The notes: generated from the letters alone by a model not told the origin. DNA of 64,000 nt from Casuarina equisetifolia (GCA_028551475.1 CM052356.1:28237884-28301883), one strand, 5' to 3'; positions 1 to 10,488 are shown, counted from the stretch's first letter. Program-made: numbers and translations.

Positions 1-217
1 CAAGTTTACATTTTTTGTTGAGAAGCGTTCTAGTAAATTCTAGGTGGCCAAGTAAAGCTACTATGTGTAAGGGAGTCTTATTGAAAGAAGTCAATGAAAC
101 TTTGTGAAGAATGAGTGCATCTTTTTGGATCAATGTGTTCAAGGTATTCACACATCCAGTAAAAGAAGCTTCATAGAGTGCTACCATATTCTTGTCTTCA
201 TCAAGCCTTTTATCCAT
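1..217 (-). CDS. Ankyrin-repeat/PGG protein, exon 1, cut by window edge
   Basis: The frame opens at an ATG at 217 and stays open on the minus strand to base 1, giving 72 codons. It reads MDKRLDEDKNMVALYEAS and continues with TPLHIVALLGHLEF, matching the first ankyrin repeats of the intact paralogues at 13549 and 38984. The family (ACD6/BDA1-like ankyrin proteins with a C-terminal PGG domain) consists of membrane proteins, several of which act in defence or cell-death signalling. The rest of exon 1 and all of exon 2 lie left of the window, so whether the gene works cannot be judged. The start is supported by alignment with every other copy and by a TATA motif about 130 bp upstream. Confidence 0.8.
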   Translation of the reverse strand, partial: MDKRLDEDKNMVALYEASFTGCVNTLNTLIQKDALILHKVSLTSFNKTPLHIVALLGHLEFTRTLLNKKCKL

Positions 218-347
218 TCTTTACCAGGGATGTGAAATGTAAAGAAACATCAACAAGAAACTGGGGATTAACTAGAGCTTAGTGTTAGGTGAAATGCAAG
301 AGAATTGTGACCTTCACCTCTCGAAGCCATGGTCTCACCTGGAATGG

Positions 348-353
348 TATATA
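348..353 (-). promoter_or_regulatory. Probable TATA box of the left-edge ankyrin/PGG gene
   Basis: TATATA on the minus strand lies about 130 bp upstream of the ATG at 217. It sits in a block conserved upstream of other cluster members (near 5187, 13673, 35192 and, inverted, 21993), always 125-135 bp from the start codon. The conserved spacing supports a core promoter. Confidence 0.55.
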
Positions 354-882
354 AGAAAGCAAATGGGAAAGAGTTTGGAATGATTCCTATTGACGAAGCA
401 CCGTTGCCAACTAAAGTCAAGTTTGGCAAGCATAAGGTAAATCATGGAATGGCCACAAAGTTTAGGATTGAGAAGGAACTAGTAAATAGTCAATGTACAT
501 TAGCGCAAATAATGGGAATGACCTTAAAGTCAAGTTTGTCTAGCTCACCCTACAAAGACTTGTTCAGTCAAATAGATGTGCAAAACCATTGCAGTCAATC
601 TTTCTCCTTTTATTACTTTATGCCATCACTACAACCATCATTTTCTCCCGGTGAAAGGAAGAGACCTCATCTGTTCCTTGATAAAGCACTATCACTTTTG
701 TTTGGCATAAACAAAAGATATTTAAAGTTTAATTAAGTGAAAAATAAATTTCTTGGAATAATGGAGGTTAATTAAATAAATTTCAAAATAATCTTGTTAG
801 GAACACACCATGATTTTTAATTGATTTTTCAAGTAGTGGAAATGAAAAATTATAAAGGAATAGTTCTCATAGTACTTCACAA

Positions 883-1395
883 GGTTAACAAATTTCACTA
901 GAAACTTTAGAGCACCTAGATGATCATTTCAAATGCACAATTTCAAAAAACTATCTTCATTAAAATTCATCCACACGGAATCTTGTTGAGTAATAATTAC
1001 CTCTTTTACAACCTCTACTCATCCTCTTGTTGCAGCTAGGTGGAGAGGAAGCTTTTCCTCTTCATCTTGAACTAAGCAAACATTTGCATCTGCTTCCAAT
1101 AATGCTTTTACAATTCAATATGACCCTCAGTGGAAGCCAAGTGAAGAGGAGTCTATCCCACTAAATCCACTTCTTCTGCAAGTTTATGTTTCTTGTTGAA
1201 AAGAGTTCTAGAAAATTCAAGGTGGCCAAATAAAGCTAGTATGTGAAAAAGAGTCTCACCAGAATAAGTCAATGAAACTTTGTGAAGAAGGAATGCAGCC
1301 TTTTGGATCAATGTGTTCAAGGTACTTACACATCCATTGAATGAGGCTTCATAAAGTGCAACTATATTCTCTTGTTCATCATGCTTTCTATCCAT
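883..1395 (-). pseudogene. Truncated ankyrin exon 1 fused to an upstream region
   Basis: The ATG at 1395 starts MDRKHDEQENIVALYEAS, clearly cluster exon 1, but the frame is lost near 1153. Degraded ankyrin sequence can be followed to about 883, and no exon 2 follows. At about 883 the exon runs straight into sequence that is normally upstream of a cluster gene (the block that also occurs near 1750-1805). The junction falls at a shared GGTTA. The same joint occurs at 34553 in the duplicated copy. The TATA region that should lie near 1525 has been deleted. It is a relic, not an expressed gene. Confidence 0.85.
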
Positions 1396-1399
1396 TCTT

Positions 1400-3190
1400 C
1401 ACCGTTAGTGTGCAGAAGTAAACAAACTTTAACAAGAAGTTATAGATTATGTAGAGGTCAGCAGTAGGTGAAGTGCAAGAGAAGCGTGACCTTTACTACC
1501 CAAAGACATGGTCTCACTTGGAATGGTTGACTTGTGTTGACTTATTACCCAAAACCATCTTCACCCAATGAAAGGAAGACTTCTCATTCGCTCCTCGATA
1601 ACCCATTTATTCTTTTGTGCGGCATAAACAAAAGATCTTCAAAGGTTAATTGAGTGAAGAAGGAAGTTCTTGGAATAATGGAGGTTAATTAAACAAATTT
1701 TGAAATAATGTTGTTAGGAACTTACCGCACAATTTTTTAACTGATTCTTCAAGTAGTGGAAATGAAAAATTGTGAAAGAATAGTTCTTGAGGCACTCCAC
1801 AAGGTTATTAAAAAGAGAGAGAGAGGAGAAAGAAAAAGTCCATGGAGCATCAAGGTTAGTTAAAAATTGAAGGAGATGGGATATAAGCAAATACCACCTT
1901 TTTTTTTTTTCTTAGATGTTCTTTGGAAAAGAAAGTTGTGAGAAAAGTTTCCTTAGCTTCCACAAGATGCCAATTATAAGTGAAAAAGAAATTTCTTCAA
2001 TATGGAGATTAATTAACCAATTGGAATGTCAAGTAAATTTGCACTATGTGGGAGAAAAAGCCAAAAAGTTAAGTAGTATTAAGTGATTTTTTTTTAATTA
2101 GGCAAAATAGTGGTGAGAATGGTTATCCAACCTAAAATCCCTTAGGCAAAGGAGACCTCTCTAATATATATATATATATATATATTCTTTTAAGTAATGG
2201 GTTTGGTATGATTGGTCTCACATATTGCATGCTTGTGGTTTTTTAGAAAAGAAAAAATATAAAGCTTTATGAGATTGAGGCTAACATTCCCATGAAATTG
2301 TGGGTCGTAAGAATTTTTCAAATATTAGTTTTGAGCCTAAATAATGAGATTGTAATTGAACAATTTTATTTTTTATTTAATGATATATAATACTTGATAT
2401 TTTATTAAAAAAAACCATGGCTTGTGGGAATTACTCAGATTGGTTGAATTAGACTTCGAATGCTATTGTATGAAACAGATACTCGAGTGATTCAAAAAGT
2501 TAAAACATCTAAGATTTGTTTTGCTAGACCCATTATTGACCTGTGTTTGGATTTCCCTAACTTTTAATCCAAGCTAACTCGATTCCAAACCTTTACACTT
2601 AAAGGTCAAATATCAAACTCAGTATTCAAACTTTTTTGGCTACTTTAATAGTTGGATAAAAGTTGCAAGAATATCTTTAACCAGTATGTTATGATTTTGA
2701 AACTATAAAGTAGTCATTAATAAGTTTTTTGAATCATACAAACTTCTCTCACTTCTAGAATAAACTGAAAAAACATCGCTAGTCAAGATAGTACCAGTTA
2801 ATAAAAAAAAGTAAAAGATGAAAGAATAAACTTAAAGAAAATAAAAGAGATACAAATTTTACTAGTTCAATTACATATTGCAAATTATCTAAAAATGAAA
2901 AAAGAACAAGCTATGTTGTGAACAATTTGACTATCAAATTTCACAAAGATCCCAAGTAGCTACCACCTTTGGGTAATTTAGTTTAGTAATTAGTTTGAAT
3001 TTATTTTTAGATTTTAAACATTGGAATCCACTAAATTAATTTGGTTCTTAACTTAAAATATCATGTTACTCGATCCAATTCAATCGAAATATAGGGCTGT
3101 GAAAGCTCACAATGTTCTGCAAAAGATACGTTCTAGCAAACAAAAGGCCCAAATCACTTTAAATTGGTTCAAGAAATACAAATTGAAATT
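1400..3190. other. Upstream and 3'-flank sequence between ankyrin copies
   Basis: No gene is visible. The left half is decayed upstream sequence of the 1395 pseudogene, with a (TA)n run near 2164-2185. The right half, from about 2440, is the 3' flank typical of cluster genes and recurs at 10590-11670, 15050-16060, 32540-33100 and 36430-37180. The short plus-strand frame at 3063-3248 is antisense to the flank and the exon 2 end. Confidence 0.6.
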
Positions 3191-3192
3191 AA

Positions 3193-5056
3193 CTAGATAT
3201 TCACCGGGTGAGAAACCTGTGATGGAGCAGATGCTGAGTTCCGTTTGAAAACGCGCCACTTCTTGATCACCCAAGAGATTAGACGGATTACAAGAATGGC
3301 CAGGACAACCCAGACCAGCCCAGTGACGGTACATAAAAGGGGGTTTACTGACCGAAATCTCTCAATAGCCGGATTTGAAGTCAGCAAAGACAGTGCATAC
3401 ATATAGGTAGTTGAGATAGATACGATTGCGATGACCATCGCGACAGTTAAAAACCACATAACTATCTTGCTCTTTATGGGAAATCCACTAATGACCAACA
3501 GTACTACGGAAACCGATGCAAAGAAGGAGATGGTATTCCAAATTAAAAAATATACGTAGATAAGCTCTTGAGAATAAGATAAAATCGCTTTGCCGGGATC
3601 ACATGGTTGTTCTTCACAACCTTGCCAAACGCCACCAGGTGGGTTGATCCCTGCTTGGAAAGACATGGTTGCAGTTACAGTGGCTACTAGCATCAATGCG
3701 CCACGCATCTCTTCCATCCAATTATGATGTTGTTTGAATGTTTTGAGAAAACATTGCCACCATCTCCCACTCCTTGATCGAGTTGACAGTTCGGACACTA
3801 CTTGTGCTTCATCAACACCAATAACAATCGGCGTCCTTAGAGGGGAAGAATTAAGGTCTGTAGATCTTCTAACCCCGGCCTCTTTTAGCATATCTCGGAT
3901 TTCATAAAATCTAAAATCCCTTGTATACATCTCTAAGACGTCAAAAGCTGTGTTGCCAATTCTATTTACGGCATTACCCTTCCTTTTTATCTCCGATATT
4001 GAAAGTAAGTATTTTATGGTCTGCACAAAAACAACAATTGATTGCTTTATCCTTTTTATTTTTGATACTGAAAGAAAGACCAATAAATTAGATCAATACA
4101 CTTATGGCACGAATGCATAATATCAAACAAATAACTACTCAACAAATTTTAAACTTAATTCAAACATTCTTTGGCTTACTTTTTAGTTTTTATTTGACCT
4201 ATATAAGAACTACTTTAGAGGAAGGGATGTTCCCTATTATTGTTGGATATGCAAAAGAATGAAGCAATTTCTTATGTTCGTTATACTTCCAACACATATC
4301 CTCATATTGTAGAATTTGAATCTCCTTATTACTACATACACAACTTATGGAAAAAAAAAAAAAAGAAATGATAAAGGACATTTCAAAACATGGATACTAT
4401 GATACTTCATATCTCACTAGGAAGAAATATGTTAAAAGACTAAACAAAATATTATTCACGAACCTTAATTTGCTTGAGCATCACGGCTAAATGCAATATG
4501 GTGTTGCCATCTTGGTCTTTGGAATCAAGGAACAATTCATCACGGTTAACAAATTCCACTAAGAACTTTAGAGCATCCAAATGATTATGTTGAATGCATA
4601 AGTGCAACACACTATCTCCATTGAGATTCACTAGGATGGAGTCTCGTTTCACAATAATTAACTCTTTTAAAATATCTCCCCATCCTCTAATTGTAGCTAA
4701 GTGGAGAGGAATCCGCCCATCTTGATCAAAGACTAAGCAAACATCTATATTCACCTGCAATAATACTTTTACAATCTCGGTGTGACCCTCAGCAGAAGCT
4801 AGGTGAAGGGGAGTTCGTCCCGTGAATCCACCTCTTCAACAAGTTTTGGTTTCTTATTGACAAGAGCTCTAGTAAATTCAAGGTGGCCAAGTAAAGCTAC
4901 TATGTGTAAAGGAGTTTCACTAAAAGAAGTCAGTGAAACTTTGTGAAGGATGAGTGCATCCTTTTGGATCAATTCGTTCAACGTATTCACACATCCATTA
5001 AGAGAGGCTTTATAAAGTGCCACCATATTCTCTTCTTCATCACGCCTTCTATCCAT
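3193..5056 (-). pseudogene. Ankyrin-repeat/PGG gene, nearly intact, one frameshift
   Basis: Exon 1 runs 5056-4464 and exon 2 runs 4020-3193, with a GT donor after 4464 and an AG acceptor before 4020. Exon 2 is fully open (275 residues): it contains VNRIGNTAFDVLEMYTRDF, then the PGG core NPPGGVWQ and three further hydrophobic segments, ending near APSQVSHPVNI. Exon 1 is 593 bp against 594 bp in the intact paralogues. The missing base lies near 4820, where the paralogue reads cccaatgaat and this copy reads cccgtgaat, so the frame changes after about 80 codons. The product would be cut to 85 residues and lose most ankyrin repeats and the membrane part. A TATA box stands at 5187. A sequencing error would restore a normal gene, so the pseudogene call is provisional. 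Family role: membrane ankyrin protein, probably in defence signalling. Confidence 0.75.
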
Positions 5057-5186
5057 TCTTCACCGGCAAAGTGCAAAGTAAAGAAATTTCAACAAGAAAT
5101 TGGAGATTAACTAGAGCTGAGTGCTATGTGAACTACCATAGAGGTGTAATCTTTACTACCTAAAGCCATGGTCTCACTTGGAACGG

Positions 5187-5192
5187 TATATA
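5187..5192 (-). promoter_or_regulatory. Probable TATA box for the 5056 ankyrin/PGG gene
   Basis: TATATA on the minus strand lies about 131 bp upstream of the ATG at 5056, inside the conserved cluster upstream block. Confidence 0.55.
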
Positions 5193-5209
5193 AGAAAGCT
5201 AATTGGTAA

Positions 5210-6200
5210 GCGTCTTGGATGATGCCTATTGACGCAGCACACTTGGCAACGAAAGTCAAGTCTGGGAAGCACAATGTAAATCAGGGGATGGCCATAAGTT
5301 TAAGACTGAGAAGGAACTTGGAAACAGTCAACATACGTTAGCGCAAATCATTGTACGTTAGGACAAACCATGGGAATGACCTTGAAGTCTAAGTTTGGCG
5401 GGCACACTATATTGATCGCGTAGTTTAGCTCTTGTTTAGTTTATTATTTAATTATAATATATAATGGATAGCTCATTGTGTAAAGACTCGTTCAATTGAA
5501 TAGAAGTGCACAACCATTGCAATCAACTTTCTCTCCTGTTATTACACACCATTACAATCAATCTTTCTCTCCTTTTATTACACTATGCCATTGTTACAAT
5601 CGTCATCTTGTCCCGATGAAAAGAAGATATCTAATTCATTCCTTGGTCACATACTTTCACTTTTGTTTGTCATTTTCTTTCACTTTCTCCAATTGATTCT
5701 TTGAGTAGTGGAAATGAAAAGTAGTTAAAGAATAGTTCTTGTGGTCTTCCACATGGTTATAAATAAAGAGAAGGAGAAAGTTCATGGAGCATTAAGATCA
5801 GTTAAAAATTGAGAAAGATCATGGATAAGCTTATATCACTTTTTTTAAATGTTCTTTGGAAAATAATTCTTTTAGTTCCCACTGGATGCCAATTATATAT
5901 TGAAGAAGAAATTTCTTGAAATGTGGAGGTTAATTAAAAAATTGGAGTCTCAGCAGCCCGACAATGTAAAACATTGGGCAAGATTGGGGGCGGCGTTTTG
6001 TCTTTAACGATGTCAGGATGTTAGCCTTGTCTTGGTTTCCTCAGCAAGATCCATAGAAGTGAATCTTTATTGAATACCTTGTGCGCATGTAAGAGTTTTT
6101 GATAAGATTTTTGAGTTAAAATTTAACCGAAACAAATACTCTTTTAACTATTGAGTTATTCTTCAGGTAAAGTTATAGTGAAATCTCTTAATTGATACTG
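5210..6200. other. Ankyrin-gene upstream region, no gene
   Basis: This continues the conserved upstream sequence of the 5056 gene to about 5940. A short segment (about 5980-6080) then matches, in opposite orientation, part of 7700-7800, and PP2C intron sequence leads into 6213. I see no coding exon. Confidence 0.5.
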
Positions 6201-6212
6201 CTAAAGGTAGTC

Positions 6213-6376
6213 TTGGTTTTGTTGCTAATGTGGGGGATACAAAACTAGTGGTGGCACAATCATCTGCTATTGATGGATTGCAGAATGAGTCAGATGGAGT
6301 ACGTTCGCTGAAGGCTATTGTTCTGACTAAGGAACACAAAGCCGTCTATCCTCCGGAGCGTGCTCGCATTCAGAAG
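6213..6376 (+). pseudogene. PP2C phosphatase internal exon, decayed copy
   Basis: This stretch corresponds to the intact exon at 19414-19575, which encodes FVANVGDAKAVVARSSAIDG and continues through HKAIYPLERARIQK. Here the acceptor AG has become TG and one T is missing at the exon start, which shifts the frame. Several residues differ, for example GDTKLVVAQ. The donor GTAAGG is kept at the 3' end. It is the only 5'-half exon kept next to the 3'-half exons at 8932-10488, so the two are remnants of one PP2C copy. The match to the family (plant PP2C like At1g18030) is clear, but no product is possible. Confidence 0.8.
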
Positions 6377-6609
6377 GTAAGGACTGAATGCACTACAGAA
6401 AGATACAGGCCTCTCAGAAGCAAGCAGCATACATATAATTTGAAGTGAAGTCGCAGCATTGTAGTCAGTATCCATATTCCCTTTCATTCCTTGGAGCCTG
6501 TGGATTGTATTCATTCCCGTTGTCCTAATCCTATTGGAATTATGAAACTAGGTTAAAGCATGAAAAATGTTCAGAAGTGGACAAAAGCGAGACCATTTGT
6601 TTCAACAGT

Positions 6610-6864
6610 TTTATTTTCACCAATAATCTTAAAGTCCAATTTTCGTTGGTTAACCTGAGCCCAAAACTCTGGCAGGTTCTTTGACATGTACTCTGTACTT
6701 GCGCAGAGAGCCATTATTAATTACTGTTCTAGAAAGAGTCTCCGGTTCTGCAGCTAGGTGAATAATGAGATTGGAAGGCAAGTGAAGTCGTCCAGTCTAA
6801 GACTTGGGACATGCGTATTGGTCAAGTTCTCATTCAACCTAGCTGCCGGGCAGAGCATTATAGA
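6610..6864 (-). pseudogene. Subtilisin-like protease C-terminal fragment 1
   Basis: On the minus strand this matches the Fn3-like C-terminal domain of plant subtilases seen more clearly at 8338-8690 and 29225-29640, around the run TRTVINNGSPRKYRVHVKEP. It is broken, lacks the very C-terminus, and abuts a PP2C intron on the left and an ankyrin/PGG exon 2 fragment on the right. The right junction lies at a shared caagaa. Confidence 0.7.
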
Positions 6865-7311
6865 CAAGAAAGAGATGGTACTGCACGATGAAAAGACTAT
6901 GTAGCCATACTTATCAGAGTAAGGTAAAACCACTGTGCAGGCCTTCATATTTTCTTGCCAAACGCTGCCAAGTGGTTTGGTCCTTGCTTGGAAAGACGTG
7001 GTTTCTATTACAGTGGCTACTATCATCAATGTACCACGCGTCTTTTCCATCCAATTATGATGGTATTTGAATGTTTTAAGAAAGTATTGCCACCATTTCC
7101 TACCCCTTGATCGAGTTGACTGTTCGGACTTCACCTCTTGTGCTTCATCAGCACAAACATCAATCGGTATAGTCAATGGGGAAGAATTCAGGTCTCTATA
7201 TCTTCTAACCCCAGCTTCTTTTAGCATGTCTTGGATTTCATAAAATGTAAAATCCGTTGCATAGATCTCTAGGATATCAAAGGCAGTGTTGCCAATTCTA
7301 TTCACAGCATT
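6865..7311 (-). pseudogene. Ankyrin/PGG exon 2 fragment
   Basis: The minus strand reads NRIGNTAFDILEIYATDF, then MLKEAGVRRYRDLNSSP, then the first PGG membrane segment GTLMIVATVIETTSFQA. It ends in the second segment. Both ends are abrupt: the left joins protease sequence and the right joins an inverted piece of PP2C intron near 7311. The motif normally NPPGG reads KPLGS. The copy at 20284-20790 shares the right boundary, so this joint existed before the blocks were duplicated. Confidence 0.85.
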
Positions 7312-8080
7312 AGCTCAATCTGAGTCCTAGCAATTCTGTAGTGTTAAAAGAACTATATCTTAATTGTGAAAGATAACTTGCTAAGCACTATCTAAATAGA
7401 TATTTAATATTTAAACTTAGTGCAGCTTTCTCTACGTACCTCCTACAATGCATATATGAGTGCAGCCTTCTCTACGTACCCCTACAATGCATATATGGAT
7501 TTCTGCTAAGCAAAAAGTACATACTTGCTCATCCATACGATGGTACTCATGAATCTATTTTTCAGTTCCTTTTTGGTCTTTGATGAGCGTCCGATTTTGT
7601 TTTCTTGTGTGAGAAATCTGTGTATTGTGCTGCATTATTCGCATTTTTAGTGGTTTTTCAGTTCTTCTACTCTCTGTATGTCTTTTATGTTACGATGATC
7701 GTAATACAGTTTCTGCTTCTGTGGATCTTGTTGAGAAGCCCAAAACAAAGGCTTACCAAGCTTATATGATTAAAGACAAAACGTCGCTCATGACCTTACA
7801 CAATGGATCGCATTCTTGCGCTGCTGGGATCCCTTCCTAATATCCTCTTCCATATCGTCGACCCAAGGTTTCCTGGGAAAGTTCCCCGCGGTCTTGTAAT
7901 ACTTCTTTTATCACTTCTCTTTTCAGAAGACAAAATTGTACAACATGTGAGACCTATACTACCAAACCCATTACTCAAAAGAATAAAGCATGCAACATGT
8001 GCTACCTAACTTTTTTGCTTTTTCTCCAAGCTTAAAGAAATTTTACTTGAGATTCCAATTGTTTAATTAACCTCCACATT
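7312..8080. repeat. Repeat shared with 20791-21530
   Basis: The block matches 20791-21530 closely and in the same orientation. Its first about 100 bp is an inverted copy of the PP2C intron start at 17576-17670. A tandem doublet of about 40 bp containing ctctacgtacc follows near 7423-7495. The right part (about 7800-8080) is ankyrin-gene upstream sequence in plus orientation. It is a composite of host fragments, not a transposon with recognisable ends. Confidence 0.7.
7620..7840 (+). pseudogene. Signal-peptide-like fragment, possibly protease N-terminus
   Basis: One frame reads FSVLLLSVCLLCYDDRN, a hydrophobic leader, then VEKPKTKAYQAYMIKDKTS. The same piece occurs at 21060-21270 and, on the minus strand, at 23860-23975 (KTKAYILTLVKDKTSLTTLH). 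The form, a secretion leader followed by an I9-propeptide-like strand, and the repeated proximity to the protease C-terminal relics suggest the start of a subtilase. I cannot confirm this and do not recognise it firmly. No long frame continues. Confidence 0.3.
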
Positions 8081-8337
8081 AAAACTCTTTTCTATAATGC
8101 TCTGGCCTTGCTGGGGAAAGATTTAAACTGGCAAACTTTTTCAAGTTTAAAGAAAGCTAACTTCTAGCAGGCTTATAGATATTTTGAAACCCATAAGCTC
8201 TTAATCTATATGAGGCAACCAGATTGGGCCAGACTATGAAGTCTTCCATCCCATAAAAAAATCTTCAAACCAAAAAAGTAAAAGCGTTTCACTCAAATGA
8301 ACAACCAAGGTTACTTTGAATCTCGAGCTAAATTGTC

Positions 8338-8690
8338 ATATATGTTCGCATCTGGTTCTGAAAGCCCACCGTAATATGACTTCTGACAAAGTGCTTGCCA
8401 TCTGACGACACCAACTTTCCAAATACATCGTTTTTATGCTGTCCAGCATTGGGCTTCAAAGTAAAGCTGAACGCCTTCTTTTCACCTTAAAGCCCAATTT
8501 CGTTGGTTGAGATGAGACCGAAACTCTTGCAGGTTCTTTCACATGCACTCTATATTTGCGTGGAGAACCATTGTTGATTACAGTTCTAGTAACAGTCGCT
8601 GGGTCTGCAATTAGGTGAAGAACTGAGATTGAAAGACAAGTGAAGTTTGGCTTGCCCAAAAATAGTTGGGCAAATTCTCATTCAACCTAG
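8338..8690 (-). pseudogene. Subtilisin-like protease C-terminal fragment 2
   Basis: The minus strand gives FTCLSISVLHLIADPATVTR, then NGSPRKYRVHVKEPARVSV. In another frame it gives FSFTLKPNAGQHKN, then VSSDGKHFVRSHITVGF and a stop. This is the Fn3-like C-terminal domain of plant subtilases, ending in the usual GKHxVRSPI tail. The catalytic Asp, His and Ser regions are absent. At least one frameshift separates the two parts. The neighbour on the right is the PP2C 3' half in opposite orientation, an arrangement repeated at 29225-32432. Confidence 0.85.
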
Positions 8691-8931
8691 GCTCACGGCA
8701 GAGCATTATAGACAACAGTTTTAGAAAGAAACTATTCACACTAAGTTTTAACGCCAGCTACAGCTTCCCCTTGAAAACATTATAGACTAAAGTTTTAGAA
8801 TGACAGCATTATAGACATGTATTGCCTAAGCTCTTGCGCTGCTCTCTATTCCCTTCACTCTTTCTCTCTTTCCTCTTCAGAATCCACCAAAAAAGGACAT
8901 AACTGGTTGAGGAAACTTTTGTGAATTGTAG

Positions 8932-10488
8932 GCGGGTCTTGTTGCCACCCCAGATTTTCACTCTTTCGATCTGACAAATAGAGAGCACTTCATTATTCTT
9001 GGTTGTGACGGCCTCTGGGGGGTATGCGTTCAATATATAGTTCTTCCTCATGATACCTCTGAATTTAGTGTTTTCACTTCTATAGCAAGAATTATGTTTG
9101 GATTCTGTTATTATAATAGCAAATGATACGTTTTGTTTGTTCTAGGTATTTGGACCAAGTGATATTGTTGATGTTAGCTTAATTTTTATTTAAGCTTACT
9201 TAAGTGGGTTATATTATGTTGGTCTATAAGTTCTAAATATAGACTGGTTGATATAGGCCGTGGCTAACCAAATAGGGTTGTGATGAGTGGACCTATTAGG
9301 TTGCACATAAGTTAAGGCTAAGTCTTATTCTCTAGCTCATATATATTCATATTGTTCTTAGGGTTTCATAAGGTTGCTTTTCATAAAAGAGATAAAACCT
9401 AGGTTCTCTCATCAAGCTAGTGATTTTTATGAAAATAAAGGATATTCACCTAAGCCCGAATTCCAAATAGCATTATTGGACTTACGACACCAAAAGATCA
9501 CAAGAGCGGTATGTTTCTATCTATTTTATTTTAGTTTGTTCGCTAAATCAAAATCATTTAAAGGTGTTTTAGATCTGTCTACGCAAATCTTATAAAGTTT
9601 CTTTTCTAACAGTTAATCTTATTCACAAATTATTGAAGGTAAGATCACACCTTGCATTTTCTTTTGGATAAGTCATTATTATGGGGGTATTTTGGCTTGC
9701 TGTGTAATCTAAATTAATCAATTGTGTAATTGATCCCATCTGGTGGACTATACTTGTATTTGTTTAATGGTTACTTTATATATGGTATATTACATTGCAT
9801 ATCTGTTTTTTTAGGTTCTATTTCTATTCTCTTTGGGCCTATTTTTCTCAAGTTTAAAAGAAAGGAAAAGAAGTGTCTTTTCCATGGTCACTTTATCACA
9901 CTATTTGCCTTCAACTGCTATTTACGGGATTGGCTAATGCAATCTGCGCTAGAGATAGAAGTATTTATGAGTTTAGTAAGCTAAACTTAGATGGGAGGCT
10001 TATCTTTGTCTGTAGAAGCCGTTTCAGTGTTGAAGACTGCTTTTGAGTGGTTGGCTTGTTTCAATTAGTGTAACATCCATACTCAACAAAGTTTTCCACC
10101 GTTTTGGTGGACCGCATTTCAAGTGGGTGTTGTTTATTATATTCTGTCCAGCAAAACGAGTATTTGACTGACCCTGTTATTTTGTTTGGTACTGCTATAA
10201 GGAAAGACTGTCTAAATTAGGGATAGTACTAGGAGCTCCGTAGTCTACATTGAGGGTTTGGGATGTTTTTAGAACAGGTTACTACGTTGTTTCTTCTTCG
10301 TAATTCATTTTTGTTAAACTTGGACTCTTGTTATTTATGTCAATTGGTTCCTTGGAGGGCTTGCATTTGTCGAACAGGAGGGTATAACCGTAACTGCCGT
10401 GTGCCGCCGTCTAGTAAAAGAAGCTGTTCGTGAGCGGCACTGTAAAGATAACTGCACTGCAATTGTCATTGTTTTCAGGCACAAGTAA
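8932..10488 (+). pseudogene. PP2C phosphatase 3' half, three exons, one split by an LTR
   Basis: Exon a (8932-9021) is intact: 30 codons, AGLVATPDFHSF then REHFIILGCDGLWG, with AG and GT borders. It carries the family motif LGCDGLW. Exon b begins at 9146 (VFGPSDIVD) and is interrupted by a solo LTR at 9172-9611; its end (QKLLK) reappears just after and is followed by a GT donor. Exon c (10378-10488) is intact: 36 codons plus TAA, ending DNCTAIVIVFRHK, the C-terminus expected for this PP2C subfamily. The 5' half is missing apart from the exon at 6213-6376. In the family these residues form the C-terminal part of a metal-dependent Ser/Thr phosphatase. It cannot make an active enzyme. Confidence 0.85.
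9172..9611 (+). mobile_element. Solo LTR inside a PP2C exon
   Basis: A 440-bp insertion starts TGTTAG and ends CTAACA. It is flanked by gttga (9167-9171) and gttaa (9612-9616), a 5-bp target duplication with one mismatch. The undisturbed sister exon at 31449-31497 shows the empty site, which fixes both borders. No internal region remains, so it is the product of LTR-LTR recombination. Family not resolved; it is an LTR retrotransposon relic. Confidence 0.85.

Larger units (their letters stand above)
531..4097. repeat. Segmental duplication, copy 1 (partner 34202-38090)
   Basis: This block matches 34202-38090 in order and orientation. Shared parts are an upstream region, a truncated ankyrin exon 1, AT-rich spacer with a (TA)n run near 2164-2185, the 3' flank, and exon 2 of an ankyrin/PGG gene. 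The offset is about 33,665 bases on the left part and about 33,990 on the right. Copy 1 therefore lacks some 320 bp near 1527 that copy 2 keeps (about 35190-35510), a stretch that includes the TATA region. Beyond 4097 the introns diverge abruptly. Confidence 0.85.

Noticed and set aside
329-736. 135-codon plus-strand frame with ATG at 329
   Set aside because: It lies in the conserved upstream block of minus-strand ankyrin genes. Equivalent frames in other copies are not kept, so it is chance.
3063-3248. 61-codon plus-strand frame also present at 37053-37238
   Set aside because: Conserved only because the DNA is duplicated. It is antisense to the 3' flank and end of exon 2.
7803-8009. Plus-strand frame repeated at 21242-21454 with a hydrophobic middle
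   Set aside because: The two copies share it through block duplication, and the sequence is ankyrin-gene upstream DNA in inverse orientation. No start context or partner exon.
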